A DNA stretch of 64,000 bases from Hydractinia symbiolongicarpus (GCF_029227915.1 NC_079888.1:14613001-14677000), one strand, 5' to 3'; positions 11,206 to 24,390 are shown, numbered from the stretch's first letter. Program-made: numbers and translations. The notes: generated by a model from the sequence alone, not told the origin.

Positions 11206-13330
11206 ACAACAACAAGGAATAATAACTCTCTACTCTAACGAAACTTAAGGGGGGGCTTGGTGATAAATTTCTTTCTGCAAGCTCCAGTCAGTCTTTTAAA
11301 CTTCATCGTATGGTTTGAGATCTTTATTTTACTAGCTGATGTATGTATATATTTTCTATTTACTTTTAAACGATACGAACTTGTATATATAAACGAACTT
11401 GTAACTCTCTTTGACGAAAAAAAAAATACACACTACTACTAAACTAGACCTAAAATATTTTAGCGTGCTTACGTATGTCTAAAAGGTTTTCTAAAATAAG
11501 TTTGTTTTGCTAATAATTATGCGCGTCTTTTTAATAAGCTACTCCATTGTAATGAAACTTGTCACAGTAAGATATTCCAATGCGTTTTGAAGAAATTTCA
11601 AACGTATTTTGAATCTTTTCTTTCTAAAAATTCCACCGTTTCAATAATATCCTTTTATTCTACACAACTCTGATTGTTCTACTAGTAAAGAGATGCACAC
11701 ATGTACGATGAGATTCACAATCACATTCGATGACATTCACAAATCAATGAAAAAATCACAACTAACTGGCGCTATTTTTATCGATCTTAGGATTCTGGGC
11801 TAGCAATGTAGATGTTAGCCAACATTATTGATTTTTGTGTTATCTTCGCCAATCTGATTTCCACTTAGCTGCGCCTGGGGTTGTGACTGGGGTTTTTAAA
11901 CTAAATGCAATTAAGTAGTTAGCTACCAACTTTAGCAAAACTCAAAAGTTTATTAATGAGATACAGAGTACCTGTGCTATGTGCTCATCCCGTTGTTAAC
12001 GACGATCTATTCCTTTGTTTTTATTTAAACTGAAGTGACGATACGGTTTTATGCAAAAGGCTATTATGCCTATATGCATGCGCGACACAGTGTAATGGCA
12101 GCAAAAGTTGTGTGAAAGTTATTTCTTGAAAAAAAATATATTCACCAGAAACACAAGAATGTTGTGTGTGCTTTGCTTGATTTACGACATACTGCATCCC
12201 TGTACTAAAGCGCTCCACCTGGATGTGTGGCACGGTTTGCAGGTCTTATTAAGCGCTCCCCCAAGCGTTTGCCCCAGTGTCACGCTGGGTTTCGCGGCTA
12301 GTCTCTTTAATAATAGCTGTTGTCTGTCTGTGTGCCCGCGAAAAACGCGTCCTGGTACGGAAACACGATTTTTTAAAATACTCACCAATACCAAATGCTA
12401 TATATTTACCGACTTTGCCGATTATTTAAAAATCAATCCAAGATTTTCACTTAAAAAAACAATCCAATTTTCTGCCTTAAAAAACAATCCAAGATTTTTC
12501 GCGACTGAAAAAAGGCAACTTTGATTTGAAAGTGGTCGTGTGTGGTCAGTGTGAGGTTTGTAGGCCTGTTTGACCTATTTATCTTCTGAAAGCTTTATAT
12601 TTTTGTAACATTTGTTTTCTGTTTGTTTTCAATGTTAAGATAAATATATTTTCACGTTTTTTAGCCACGCACAGATATTACAAGCACCAGTTTTAGGATT
12701 TTTGGCTAGGAACAAAGATTTTGAAGGCTAGCTAGCTAGAGCCATACTTATTATTACTATTATGTATGATATAAGAGCTTTTTATGCTAGCCAACATTTA
12801 TTTTTATGTTAAAGCTGTGGCTATTTAGCTAGCTTCTTAGCCATATCTCTGGCTTAAAAGTGAAAGTATAAAAATGCAGTTTGGCTACAACAATATTCTT
12901 ATGAAATAATTCTTATGCTAAATGCAGTTAGATAGGTAGCTACACCTTTATTATTTTCCTGAAAACTTTTTTTTTTAGTAAAATGGCTGAGCGATTGTTT
13001 TAGCTGGACGTGTAACATCCCTATACGCATGTACAACACCGTTTAACTGTACTAAGCGCTCAGCCCGTGTCACAATTAATTTTTGAACTTTCGCAAAAAT
13101 TTATTCCGCGACATTAAATAATATTGATCGATTGTTTTTGCTATAATGGAGTTTCAACGGTTTGTAAACTCTGTTTTTATTTCAGCTATTGTTGTGGTAA
13201 AGTTTTTTTTTGAATTATCCAAGTATTATATCAATCAAGATGAACTGTCCAACATCAGACATAAAAATTAATTTCCACTGTGTTAAAACAAGTGTCATGG
13301 ACAAGTATATACATCATTAAAAAGATAACA
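11206..13330. other. LINE 3' flank and unassigned stretch
   Basis: The run of Gs at 11,248-11,254 probably belongs to the 3' UTR of the LINE. A patch at 12,410-12,510 repeats the phrase AAAACAATCCAA about three times. I see no supported gene. Confidence 0.4.
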
Positions 13331-13339
13331 AAGCGACAT

Positions 13340-14400
13340 TAGAAGGTGATATACCATCGAAGATATTGGAACTGTTTTCAGCCATTTATGCTGAAAAACT
13401 AACACAGACGTTGACTACATATATTAAAGAAAATCGGTTCCAGAAAAGTTGTGCTGATGTAACACCAATATATAAAAGTACTGACAAAGCATCTAAGCTT
13501 AATTACAGACCTATAAGTAAACTTCCAACTATGTCTAAGTTTTTTAAAAAGATCATGTTTGATCAGATCCATACATTTATGACACATAAGTTATCCCCTT
13601 TATTCTCTTGGTTTAGAAAAGGCTGTAGCAGTTAAACTGTTGGACGAATGTCTGGATCAAGGAAAGGTTGCAGAAAGTTTACTAATAGATTTAAGTCTTT
13701 GACTGTGTAAACCAAGAATTGTGTTTAGCTACCTTATTATACGAAAATAAGTAGTCAATAAAATAATAACGCGGGATTAATTATGATACATAAAATTAAC
13801 GCGAATATAAACTTCGGTAATTAAGTGTGTTGTAAATAACGCGAATGTTGAATTGAAAGAAAGCAACTCTAAATCTTTTTAGGCATTAATTTTAACAACA
13901 AACTCACTTACGTCGATCATATTAATAAACTCTGTTTGAGAGCTAATGTCAAGATTAATGCTTTATCACGAATGACACATGTTATGTCGACTTTTTAAAC
14001 AAGAACTTTTAAAAAATGTTTTTATTGATAACAATTTGAACTATTGTCCTATGATATGGGGTCTTTCAAGTAGATTTTCTGTCTCCAAAATCAACCGTGT
14101 TTTCACCAGGACTCAATTTCCTTTCCCGAAATGCATATCAGGAAAAGACTTTTCATGTTTACTGCTGTAAGTTATTGTTAAAGGAGGTTTATAAGTCAAT
14201 TATTAGTTTATCTTCTCGCCACATAAAAATTGTTTTCCGCCTTGAAAATATCCTGCACAACTTTAGATCTGCTAGTATAAAACGAAGAAGGGTTCCTACA
14301 ACGAACCATAGCTTACAAACTGGGCCTTACATTGCAGCTCAGTTGTGGGATAAACTGCCCACCTTAATAAAGTTTGCCGGCACACATCAGAAGGGTTCTT
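13340..14400 (+). pseudogene. Decayed LINE reverse transcriptase
   Basis: A second, older non-LTR retrotransposon. Pieces appear in consistent order but in several frames. GDIPSKILELFSAIY and ADVTPIYKSTDKASKLNYRP (13,350-13,630) are the fingers region. LLIDLS at about 13,680 is the start of the palm motif. GINFNNKLTYVDHINKLC (13,883-13,940) is the conserved post-palm block, followed by NLNYCPMIWGLSSR (14,030-14,080) and AAQLWDKLP near the end. The catalytic FADD segment is missing, so there is an internal deletion as well as several stops. Its sequence family differs from the LINE at 9-11 kb. Confidence 0.75.
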
Positions 14401-14522
14401 CAGAGATGGAGAAGTTAACAACTCTAAGTTGCTCTTGTCATCCTTGTGCTCCATATGTACTCCAATTACACGATCATTCAGTCTCGCCTGTACACGCGAA
14501 ATTCAGTCTGTGCATGCGCTAA

Positions 14523-17147
14523 CTATTGGAATCTTAAAACGCAAAAATTCCGTGACGATGATGACGTCATAATTTTGACATACCTGACTTAACATGCTAC
14601 ATTACAAGGCATGGTGTTAAAATATTGTTTATTTTGTATTTATTATAATAAGTGTGGCCAAAGCTCCGTATAAACACCTAAAACGACGGGTTTGCTTTTG
14701 TTGTGGTAACGTAAACAAAAGGGTTTTTTTATCCGACACATTTGCAGAATTCCTATATTCTACCGAAATTTGAGCGAAAACAAAAGTTTTTTACCCAGTA
14801 CAGTATATATATTTTGAAAAGGTACAGGATTTGTCTTTCCGCTGTAAAAAACCTTATTTTATTTACATTTTTTTACTAAAAGTTTTTAAGCATTTTCCAC
14901 GGTAGTGATATTTGGCTAACTAGCCTCCTTGAATATCAACAAACATGGCCGACAGGACGACATGCAAAAAGTTCTATAAGTCTCAAATGATCAAAAAAGG
15001 ATAAATTAATCTCATTATTACATTAAACAGTTCTGTTGGTTTCACTCTGATTTGCAAACATCTAAGTATGAAAGTGTGGTAGATCAAGACCACCTAGCAG
15101 TGTAGCAGGCCATTAGGTAGCTAGCCATAGATGCCAGGGCAGGTAAAAAGATGCAGCAAAAGCTCCAGATGTAGCTGATTGATATAGGTGGAAACACAAT
15201 TGCATTATCTTTAATTTCAATAGCACATGGGTTAATTTGTGGCCAAAGAATAGAAGCCTTAAATTTGGATGAAGTAAGAGTATGTTTTAAAAGCACTCCA
15301 AGAGCCTAAGTATATGTTTCGGTTTTATATTTAAGTAGCTGCCTGTTAATTAAACTGTGAAAACTAAAATAAAACCTTATGAACAATGAATTGCTTTGCT
15401 TTGAAAAATGATTAATGCCACGCTTTTACTGTTAAGTGCGAATTGTCGTATTTAGAACTCAAAGTAAAAGTCTCACACAAAGTTCAAATAATGGAAGATA
15501 CAATATGATTTGTGTATTTCAAGCATAAAAATAAAATCTAGACATTAACATAATTCTTTAAATAATTCTTCCAATAAGAACAATATAATGTGCATAGATG
15601 TGTTGGCAACAAAAAGTATTCCAAACGAATGAAACCATACAAGAAGTGATCCATAAACACTTTAACAGGTTGTTAACGCCACAAAAAATGACAGTGGATT
15701 TTTTATAATTACATTACCTTAACAGAATTTTTTTAATATATTTCATAGACATTTCATAATGACTGGAATGTTAAGCTTGTGCAGGTATAAAAGTTAATTA
15801 ACATATTTTAAAGTTTCTCCCCGTAAAGAGTACACATACATTTTTTGTATAAGAAATAGTTTTTAAGAAAATAAGCCTCAAAAACCTCAAAATCCTTAGA
15901 AAATCCCCAGCCCGAGTGTGTTAAGATCCAATTTTGGAAGACCCTAATATTTACATTCACACAAGAAAAAATTCTTTTTTCTAGTCAATTAAACATCCTA
16001 ACAAAGTCTTATCCTAAAAATAACAATTCTTCTCCAATAAAAATAAAGGATGTTTCAAATAAAATATATGTATATATAATAAAGAAATAAAAACTAAGAA
16101 AAAATTAAGAAAATTTCAGCCTACATTTCACTTTGCTAAGAACATTTAGGCTTAAGTCAAAAAAGATTGTTCTTATACAAAAAGGTGTATGCATATAAAC
16201 TTTTTTTGTAAAATTCACTGTTACAATCCTAACATATTTTTTTACACAAAATTCTCTGACAATAAGTATTTTTAATGTGTACATTTGAGTTTTTAAGTTC
16301 TTGTTCAAGTGCTTTTGGCAAAAAACGAACTAACTTTCCAGTGATGCTTTGAGGTATATTTTCTGTGAAAACCATTAATTTTAGTATAAAATATACTTCT
16401 TATATATATAATATTTATTAATGAAATGCAATGATTTTTTGCCACAAAAGCTCACAGGGGGTCAAAAGGTTCCACAAAATCATTTTTTCCAGTTAAGTCG
16501 TTCACTTATGGTCTGTATTAAAAAAAGAAGTAACCAGTAAGAATTTAATAAGGCTTCGACAATAGGCATTATGAATATTTCTCATTTTCTGGAGATATAA
16601 TTAGTCTCACAACATGAAAATTTAGTATGTTATTACTTAAAACATATGTAAAGAACTTGTAACTTTTCTTTTAAATATATTTCACTGAAAAATTTTTTTA
16701 GCCTTAATTCATTACAGTTTACGTCTTTTCGTTTTAATTCTCAATAAGACATGGACATTAGCACATTTTTGACACAGAAAGGAGGGTTAGCAATTACTAG
16801 TAATCGTAAATCCGAAATTCAGGTAAGAATAGAATAACACGTCATAATTTGTGATAAGCAATTGTTAACTCAATAGTTCTATTCACACTATATTTCTGAT
16901 ACAATACAGTGTACTACACCCCTTATTTACTATTTTAATCACATTCTGAATGAACGTGATTAGGCTATGTTTATATTTTTAAGATTATTATTATATTTTA
17001 TTCCATACAACATTAAAGTTGATTTAAATTAACCTTCCTAGGCTGTTATATATTTTATTTTACTTTTTATTTATATCTAAATTTTAAATTGTTTTACTAT
17101 TGTACATTATCGACTGAAAATAAATGATGAAAAAAAATCTCACCAAC
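14523..17147. other. Unassigned AT-rich stretch
   Basis: No domain, splice series or long frame that I can support. Confidence 0.45.
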
Positions 17148-17405
17148 TAGCGATGTCGTGGTAGCGCATTCGGCTTGTAATCATAAGTTTTAGGTTTCAG
17201 TCCCTACTCCAGCGTACTTTAAATGTAGTGTTGTCGACCCATTTAGAGCCATCTATTGAACGCGAACCGGTTCTTACGTCAGGGTAGCCAGTTGGAGCAA
17301 TGCTTTACGTATCTCTACCGATAATGGAACACAGTTACAGTCTGTGGGGAGGAAAAGCCAGCCGTCAGGACGGAACCCAAGGACGTTAAAATTCCCGTTA
17401 CTTAC
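17148..17405 (+). mobile_element. tRNA-derived SINE
   Basis: The head looks like a tRNA gene with an internal polymerase III promoter. An A-box-like GTCGTGGTAGCGC lies at 17,155-17,167 and a B-box-like GGTTTCAGTCC at 17,193-17,203, about 26 bases apart. An unrelated body follows, and the element ends in a short tandem tail (TTACTTACTTACC). The head cannot fold into a full cloverleaf, which favours a SINE over a tRNA gene. I cannot assign the body to a named SINE superfamily by eye. Confidence 0.7.
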
Positions 17406-18640
17406 TTACCTACTTTTTCTTTTTTACCTTAAAAGGTCAAAAAACTAGAAGCAAACCCAGGCAGGTATGAATGGGATACTTAACTCGGTGCATTTGTTGA
17501 AGAGTGAGCATTGAGCATTAGAGTTCGTATTATTCTACAACACGATGAAGCGCAGCCTGAAAATAGCAAATAATAGCTTTGTGATGGAAGAAATAACGAT
17601 GAGAAGAAAAAATCCTGTTTTTTTTAAATGCCATATCTTTCAGGAGTTTTATTAATTCAACGTTGCAATAACAGATAAAAGGAACATAAAAGCTTATTTG
17701 AACAAAACGTTCAAGTTATATATCTGCTTTTTTGTTGAAACTTGTGGAAACCAACTAGACATGAACTTACATATTTCCCAAATCTTCATAATATGCTATG
17801 ACAGAGGTTAATGAAACCTACATATACCCTCCATTAATGCCTTATTTGATTAGGATTCATTGACACTCTTTATTGTTAGTACGTTCACTGGATTTAATCC
17901 TATGGAAGACGTTTGTGTAAGATCGTGGTAGATACAAGCTGGTAATTGCAGGTGTATACGCTAAATATATGAACTAAACTTTCTTTCGAATTTCACAAAT
18001 TCAAAAGAAACTCTACTAATACTATTGTCTTTGGTCGTTTTAACGTTATGGTCATTTATTTAAAAATCAAGAATGACTATCCGAGTATGGAAATTTATAG
18101 GTAACATCTTAAGATATTATTTTTAAATATTTTATGAAACAAAGTTGGATATTTTTTTTCAAGCGCTATCAGTAGTTAACTACATTTTCGAATAAACGCT
18201 TCTGGGTATTTATTAACAGTTCATAACCTACTATTATCGTATATTCGGACATGGTTGGCTATTCAGATAGACGTTTATTGGCCTTAGCTAGATTTTTACC
18301 TTAGACGTTTAGTTGAGTACAGGCATGTTTTTTGAAAGTGGGCGTTAAATCGATTAAATACCGTAGATAATCTTGATAAGGAATGCAGATACTAAGTAGA
18401 GATTTTTAATAGACCAATAATTATTGCACACATTAGGCCAATGTGAATGCATAAAGCTTAATGCATTATGGAATGCCGTTCAAATGCCTTTGTCATAAAA
18501 ACCATTCTTAAAATGTATTATGTGATTGCATTTTAGATTTCTTTTGCGTACTGAAATATTATTTTCGATAAATCACATATATATTTTTTTTACATTTGTT
18601 GTTCTCTGTATACTAATCAGGTTTGGAATATTGACTTTCT
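17406..18640. other. Upstream flank of the ShKT gene
   Basis: No gene seen. Any 5' UTR exon and promoter of the secreted gene that starts at 18,650 would lie here, but I see no clear signal. Confidence 0.4.
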
Positions 18641-18652
18641 ATTTTCAGGATG
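18631..18652 (+). promoter_or_regulatory. Splice acceptor directly in front of the start codon
   Basis: A pyrimidine-rich run ends in TTTTCAG, followed by a single G and then the ATG at 18650. This is either the end of a 5' UTR intron or a spliced-leader trans-splice acceptor. Trans-splicing is known in hydrozoans, and a very short leader is typical of it. Confidence 0.45.
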
Positions 18653-20597
18653 GCAGCAAAAATGAAGTTGATATGCTTATCCTTGGTGTTCACAATCGCG
18701 CCGATTGATGCAATGACAATCTACCGAAACAAAGGTTTTGAAAAAATAAAGTTAATCTTGCATCTTTCTCTAATTTTATGTTTCTTAGTCCTCATAATAT
18801 TCAACAAAGCTGGCCAGGTAGCAAATACTAAGACAAATCGTTGTCAAATCAATATTGAACATTTTATTCCAGTATGTCTACTTTGATAATTTTAGAAGCG
18901 GTTATCAAAATGGATATAACATAGGACTATACCAGTTTGCACTATGGGGTCTACAAAAATATTTGAAAAAAAATTGTAATTACAAGATTTCAAGGTTTTT
19001 TATCGTTACCAGGTGGTTAATAATTGTTGCTAATGAGATTTTTTGGTCATAGGGCTAAAATATAGACTAAAAATGTGACGTGATTAAAATTAATAATAAA
19101 GGAAACAATTTTTTTAATATCCATTACTTACGTCTACCAGGAGAAATTTAGATTGATGACAAAATTGGGAAAATGATCAATAATAGGCATGTGTGATCTC
19201 ATTTTTGATCCCAACGATGTCATAACATTAATTTTGTACCTAAAATCTGTTTGTTTTATACTTTCTCCAAGTATGCCAAATTTTATCATCTAAGCATGCC
19301 AGTTCCAGATCTATGCGCTTTTTTACAATGTGCGCCGAATTATTTGATTTGAAAATGTTGCCTACAACACTGAATTTTGTCCACAACACGCCATCAGTTT
19401 TCATAGCTAAACCAACCGTTATCGAATCTCTACACTACATCATTAGTGGTCCTGAAAAAACCATCAGATTTTGATATTACACCAACAGATTATCTAACTA
19501 ATCCAAAAACTCCGCCAGTGCCAACAACACTGAATTTCATCCACAACAAGCCATCAACTTTCATAACTAAACCAACCGTTATCAAACCTCCGCCATCAGT
19601 TTTTGACGCTACACCAACAGTTGTTAGGGCTGTGCCGTTAGGTGTCAACACTACGCCATTTCTTCTTGATTGCAAACTATTAACTACCAAAACTATACCA
19701 TCAGTTGCTGACATTCAGCCAACAGTTGTAGAAGCAACTGCAAAGCTTAAACCTCCAATAAGTGGTATTTTGGAAATAACAAGTAGTAAGTGTTTTATAA
19801 CGACATAGAGCTACCATACAATGCTCATGCTCAGTGTTTCTTAACTGTAAAGAAGGTTGTTAAGAATTATTTGTCCATCCTTTATTTTTCGATACTTTCT
19901 GCTTAAATTCTTTACCTTTTTCTTTAAAGTTGTGGATTTTTGACATATATTGAAATTTAGAATGTCATGATTCAAAACCTTACGTATGCAAATCACTTAA
20001 GAATCTTAATTTGTGTAATTACAAAGAAAGTGAAGAAGAAGATGAGAATAATAAAGATTAACCACTGCAAAAAATCCTGCAACATATGCTCAGGAAAAGG
20101 TAGTTCTAAACGTTTCTATAATTTGCTTTAGACATTATTGAAAATGTAAAAAGTTGGAATTATAGAAAAACCGTTTTTTGTGTGTATTCTCTCAAGAAGA
20201 CTGCAGATTAAGTTACAGTATTATCTTCTCTTTCTATCTACAACCCATTTTTTGCAAAAAACTTGCAAACGAAGGATTTTGTCAAGACTTCCGAACTGAT
20301 ACATATATGATGGATAACTGCAGAAAAACATGCAAACTTTGTACAAAAGGTAAGTTTTTTCTTTAAACGCAAGTAAAGAGGTATTTGTAAAAAATTAATA
20401 GAAAAAGAAGCGTAACCAAGTACCAAACTACGTAAAAAATAAAAAATAAGCATTTCCGCGTGATATCAAGCGTGTTTATTGAATTAGGTTTAAACCTCAC
20501 AGAAAACCAGATAATTCTGAGTAAAGGAACAGCAAAAGGCAAAGGCAAAAGAAATGGCAACGGAAAAGATGATCCAATGAAAAGACGCAAGTGTTGA
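18650..20597 (+). CDS. Secreted ShKT-domain protein, five exons, one exon with an extra base
   Basis: My exon model is 18650-18734, 19447-19785, 19961-20099, 20197-20349 and 20503-20597, with stop TGA at 20595. Every junction has AG..GT borders and phase 1, which makes the exons a coherent set. Exon 1 gives a signal peptide ending near IDA. Exon 2 is Thr/Pro-rich with repeats of the form PSxFDxTPT, like a mucin-type linker. Exons 3 and 4 each carry a Cys pattern ending CxxxCxxC, typical of ShKT domains; in exon 4 the first Cys pair is unusually far apart. Exon 5 is a Lys/Gly-rich basic tail. Exon 3 is 139 nt, one more than phase allows, so it shifts frame and meets TAA at 20059-20061. ShKT domains occur in cnidarian toxins but also in many enzymes and structural proteins; nothing here shows a toxin role. 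Confidence 0.6.
19361..19430 (+). repeat. Diverged duplicate of part of the Thr/Pro exon
   Basis: These 70 bases match 19521-19590, 160 bp downstream, with roughly ten mismatches. The upstream copy lies in another frame and in front of the acceptor I chose (19446), so it appears to be non-coding now, or belongs to an alternative exon. Confidence 0.7.
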
Positions 20598-21470
20598 TGA
20601 ACAGTGTTGATGCACAAATGAAAGCTTCATCACTCTTCCAGAGAGCAGGGAGTTAACGTAAGTAAATAGATGAACCTTAACAGAAGGCTTTCTGAATATT
20701 ATTCGGAATCTCCTAAAATAACAACTTATTTTAGTAGCACTCCAGCCGGAATGTGTTCTTAGATTGCTTGTCCTTTAATTTTTTAAGGTAAAAATTGTGA
20801 AAAAACTGTCAATTTTGTTAATTTCTGACAGTTTTCAACTTAGGTTTAAATTTTAAGATCGTGTGCTATTTATGTACAAGACATTCGCACCTTGAAATTT
20901 AAACTTCTTCTTAACTGCCGTTGGACTACAATCTCAGTTTAGTTTGCTAGATCTGAAATTTTAACAGCGAATCTGGAATATTTCTGGAAATTATATGTTT
21001 AACCATCTAAACGTGATGTTTTATTGAAACTCACTGGCTAATTTTTAGAACCCTCAATTGTCACCATGTCATTGTTTGACTTTTGAAGAAAAGCTATACG
21101 GGTAAAATCTGAAAAAAAAACTGTCCCATATTTAGAGTGCTATAACTCCAAAGGACCGATTAAAAAAAGTATACTTTGGGTACAAAACATGAAATCTGTT
21201 GCGGTTCAAATTTTAAGAAGCTTATTACTTTAGGTGGAGAAACGTTCGCGGCCATCAACTTTTGCGTGTCTAAAAAGAAACACGAAATCTTTGACAAAAA
21301 CGTTCGCGTTTGGCAATTTTTAAAACAAATTTCGCGGAAAAATCTTTTGCAAATTCAGAATATGGTTCGTATTCGCGAGAAAAAAACTTTTGCGAATAGA
21401 CAAAATGCAAGAAAAAAAATTATTCGTTAAATCACACCTAAGGTCTTTACCGTAATCAAAAAATGAATAA
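20598..21470. other. 3' flank of the ShKT gene
   Basis: No gene. From 21,230 to 21,430 the phrase TTCGCG and its relatives recur (CGTTCGCG, TTTCGCGG, ATTCGCGAG), suggesting a short dispersed element with no identifiable ends. A small AACTGTCA/TGACAGTT hairpin lies at about 20,800-20,835. Confidence 0.4.
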
Positions 21471-21479
21471 AATATACAA

Positions 21480-21960
21480 GTTTAGGCTAAGTAAATTAAA
21501 TTAACTCCCTCTTCCCATTCTAAGTCAGTATTGTCATCACTTTCTTGTATCTTGCTTCCACATAACACTTCAAATTCCTCAACTGTGACATCACAAATTG
21601 CTAGGAGATGGCTATCATCAGATTGCTTAACATCTGAGCATCGGATCTATATCTTGGAAAGGATCAATAGATGGCATTTTTTTTGAACCGAGTTCTAAGG
21701 CATCAAAAAACCATGACTTTTCCATCAACTATCGATAATTTCTTTTCCTTTTGGCGTGCTCAAGTGGTTGTAAAATTCCACAATCCAGCTAGCGTGAACA
21801 GGGTTAAGTTGGAAATCTGTTCACTTCTTTCATGACGTTGCCGCCTACAGTTGTTGCACTGCAAGCCCTTGGCAAAAGGAAGAAAAATTCTGCAGCCACA
21901 AGCACTACTTCTTCAAATAATCGGGACCTCCGAGAAATGCTTGCAGCTCCAAACAGCGAT
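21480..21960 (-). pseudogene. Transposase-tail-like remnant with a zinc ribbon
   Basis: Reading the minus strand from about 21,950, one frame gives CGCRIFLPFAKGLQCNNCRR, a C-x-C ... C-x2-C metal-binding pattern. Another frame then reads NPVHASWIVEFYNHLSTPKG, GFFDALELGSKKMPSIDPF and an acidic end. The second block resembles C-terminal tails of DDE transposases in invertebrate genomes, but I cannot name the family. At least two frameshifts separate the blocks, so it is a decayed copy. Confidence 0.4.
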
Positions 21961-24390
21961 TAAACTAAAAATAAATCATTACTTTTGAAAATTGCCCTGT
22001 TTTTAAGAATTTTTCTATGTTGAAAAAAGTTAATGCCCGCAAAAGTTTCTACCCTTAAAGTATTTGCTGACGGCGGAGTGTCTTATAATACTGTCATTTA
22101 AAATCGACTTATCTCTTTTCGACCCTGTTAGAAGTTTCACAGCCCGGCAGATTTTTGGCCAGATGAAGCCTAAAAATAGTCATTGATAGATCATGATTAG
22201 TTGTATTAATGGAAAATAGGGGAAATATCATCATTATGCTTGTCCTTCTTTATTTTAGTGTATTAATCCAAAGTGAATGAACACACACGCATAAAGCACG
22301 TAATCAGAAGTGTGATTGAAAATGAATTTACTTTTTAACATTTTGCAAACTTTGTAACCTTAATTAGTCATCATATCAACATGTAGCAATGAAGTATTTT
22401 TGTTTCTTTTATGTCATGTCGGATACGCTCTACATATATTACTGGTTTCTTATGTTAAATCACTTTGGCGATAGTTAAATTTGGTGGATGCTTTTTGGCT
22501 TTAGTGACTTACAAGATAAATTAGAACAGCGAACATGGTTATAAAAACTAAGAAGCAAGAACAAAATATTTATGCAAATAATACATATTCTTGTGTCTGT
22601 GCGCGAGAAATAGGTCATGCTGCTGATACGAAATAACAAATGAGATATATTTTTGTCAATTTTAAGGAATTTTAAGCCCGTAGATTTTATCAATTGATGA
22701 CGATCAAGTTTAAATAATCACGAAAGGCAACGGTTAACCATTCTTTAAGCGGTGATTAATTTTGTTTCGAACCCATGGCTGGCGTGGTTGGTGTTATTGA
22801 TAAATGTGCATTTATACTTCAGAAAAATGTTATTTTATCCCTAAAGTTATTTTTATTGTAGAAAAATAGGGTAAGAAGTAGTAAACTAAGTGATTAAAAA
22901 TGAGTAATCAGTGACGATATAAAACTATATTTGACACAAAATTAGCGAAGAAGGATCGGAAAAACAAATAATTTTGTAAATAAAATTGAAGATGTTTTTT
23001 GTATATTGCGTGTTGTAAGTTTTGTAGAAATGTAAGAGAAAGTAAATCGACCATAAAGAAAAAATAACCTCCTGAATTTTAAGTGTTTTTCTCATGACAG
23101 ATAAGAAGATTATCTACATCATCCTCCAATCGCTTAACCAAAGATAAGAGTGAGTGTGAGGAGGCAGCAAGAAAACCAATTTCCTCGCTTATTCCAGTGT
23201 TTTTAGAAGGATTTACATTGTACGTCTGAGTTGACGTTGGAGATAAATGTACTTTAATGTATGTTCAAAAAACTCAACCTAATATGAATTTTCTTTTTAC
23301 TGAAATCATTGTTTTTGTATCTTTATCTAATAGAAAGTAGCAGGTTATATATTTGAGGTAAGATTTTATTTCAGAATCAGTCTGCAACGCAAAGAAATGG
23401 AATAAGTTAAAAGTCTCTTAAGATTTTTATTGAAATAGTATCAGTTAGTAAACTTGACGCATCAATATATAAAAGAGTTGCGGAGCGGGAACAGGTCCCT
23501 ATGTTCGCAAGCGAAAGATTTACATCATGCTCTAGATTAATCCAATAGTCAGCTTAAATAAGATCTTAAAAAAGGTTCTTCGAGTAAAACGCAATCTCGT
23601 CCGCAGAACTTCTTTTTTACTTTCTTAATATATGCCTGCTGGCGGCCATAGCTATAATAAGATTGCGAAAAATAAGCCCTGGGAAGAGAATCGAACAAAA
23701 CATGGTTGAACCGAACTGAAGCATAATGTAACAGACAACATTGTTTTTCAGGACCTTTTTTCTTGTTAAAATAGATAACGAAGACAAAAAGTAGGCTTGG
23801 AAGATTCGTTTATAGAAAAAGTTCAATTTAATATGCTTTGTGTTTAAAGATGCTTTATTTATCTTCACTGTTTATTCGTATCACAAATGTCGAAAGAAAA
23901 TCGTTAAAAATCGTTACAAAACTAGCTATCCTTCCTGGCTTGTGTTTTAAGTAGAAAATTTTAGCTAACGTTGCCTCTGTGCAAAGATTAATCAAACTTT
24001 ATTTAAACTACTAACCTTACTTGACATTTATTTTGAAATGATGCTATATAATTCCAATCATTTGTTGTTCTTTGTGACGTATATACCATTCTCCGATTTG
24101 AGCGCGATCATATATTTAAGATGACGTAATCTCATAATGGCAGATTTTGTGTGTAAACAAACCCTCGGCGTGGTCGAAGACAGTGAGCGCTACTATTTCT
24201 TATGGCAAACAATTAATTAAATAGACCTTTAAATTATTTTACAATAATTTTTTTAGTAACATGTTAAATTTATTTATATGAAAAGATGCAATATGTGTTT
24301 AACGAGTCAAGTTGATTTGCTAAATGCCATCAAATTCTCAGCGCCATTTTTGTGACAATAGCTTTACTACGCTTCTTAATATCAATATAG
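21961..24390. other. Unassigned stretch
   Basis: No supported gene. It contains one copy of a dispersed repeat at 23,460-23,520. Confidence 0.4.
23460..23520 (+). repeat. Dispersed repeat, copy 1
   Basis: TTGCGGAGCGGGAACAGGTC followed by CGCAAGCGAAAG. A related copy lies at 24,665-24,725, and a shorter match (TTGCGGAGCAGGTACGGTTC) at about 52,664-52,683. Confidence 0.5.

Noticed and set aside
12108-12524. 138-codon plus-strand frame
   Set aside because: Runs through a short AAAACAATCC repeat and a G+C-rich patch without any conserved feature.
18650-20597. Naming the ShKT gene as a toxin
   Set aside because: ShKT domains are common in non-toxic secreted proteins; the Thr/Pro segment and basic tail do not point to a toxin, and the frame is broken.
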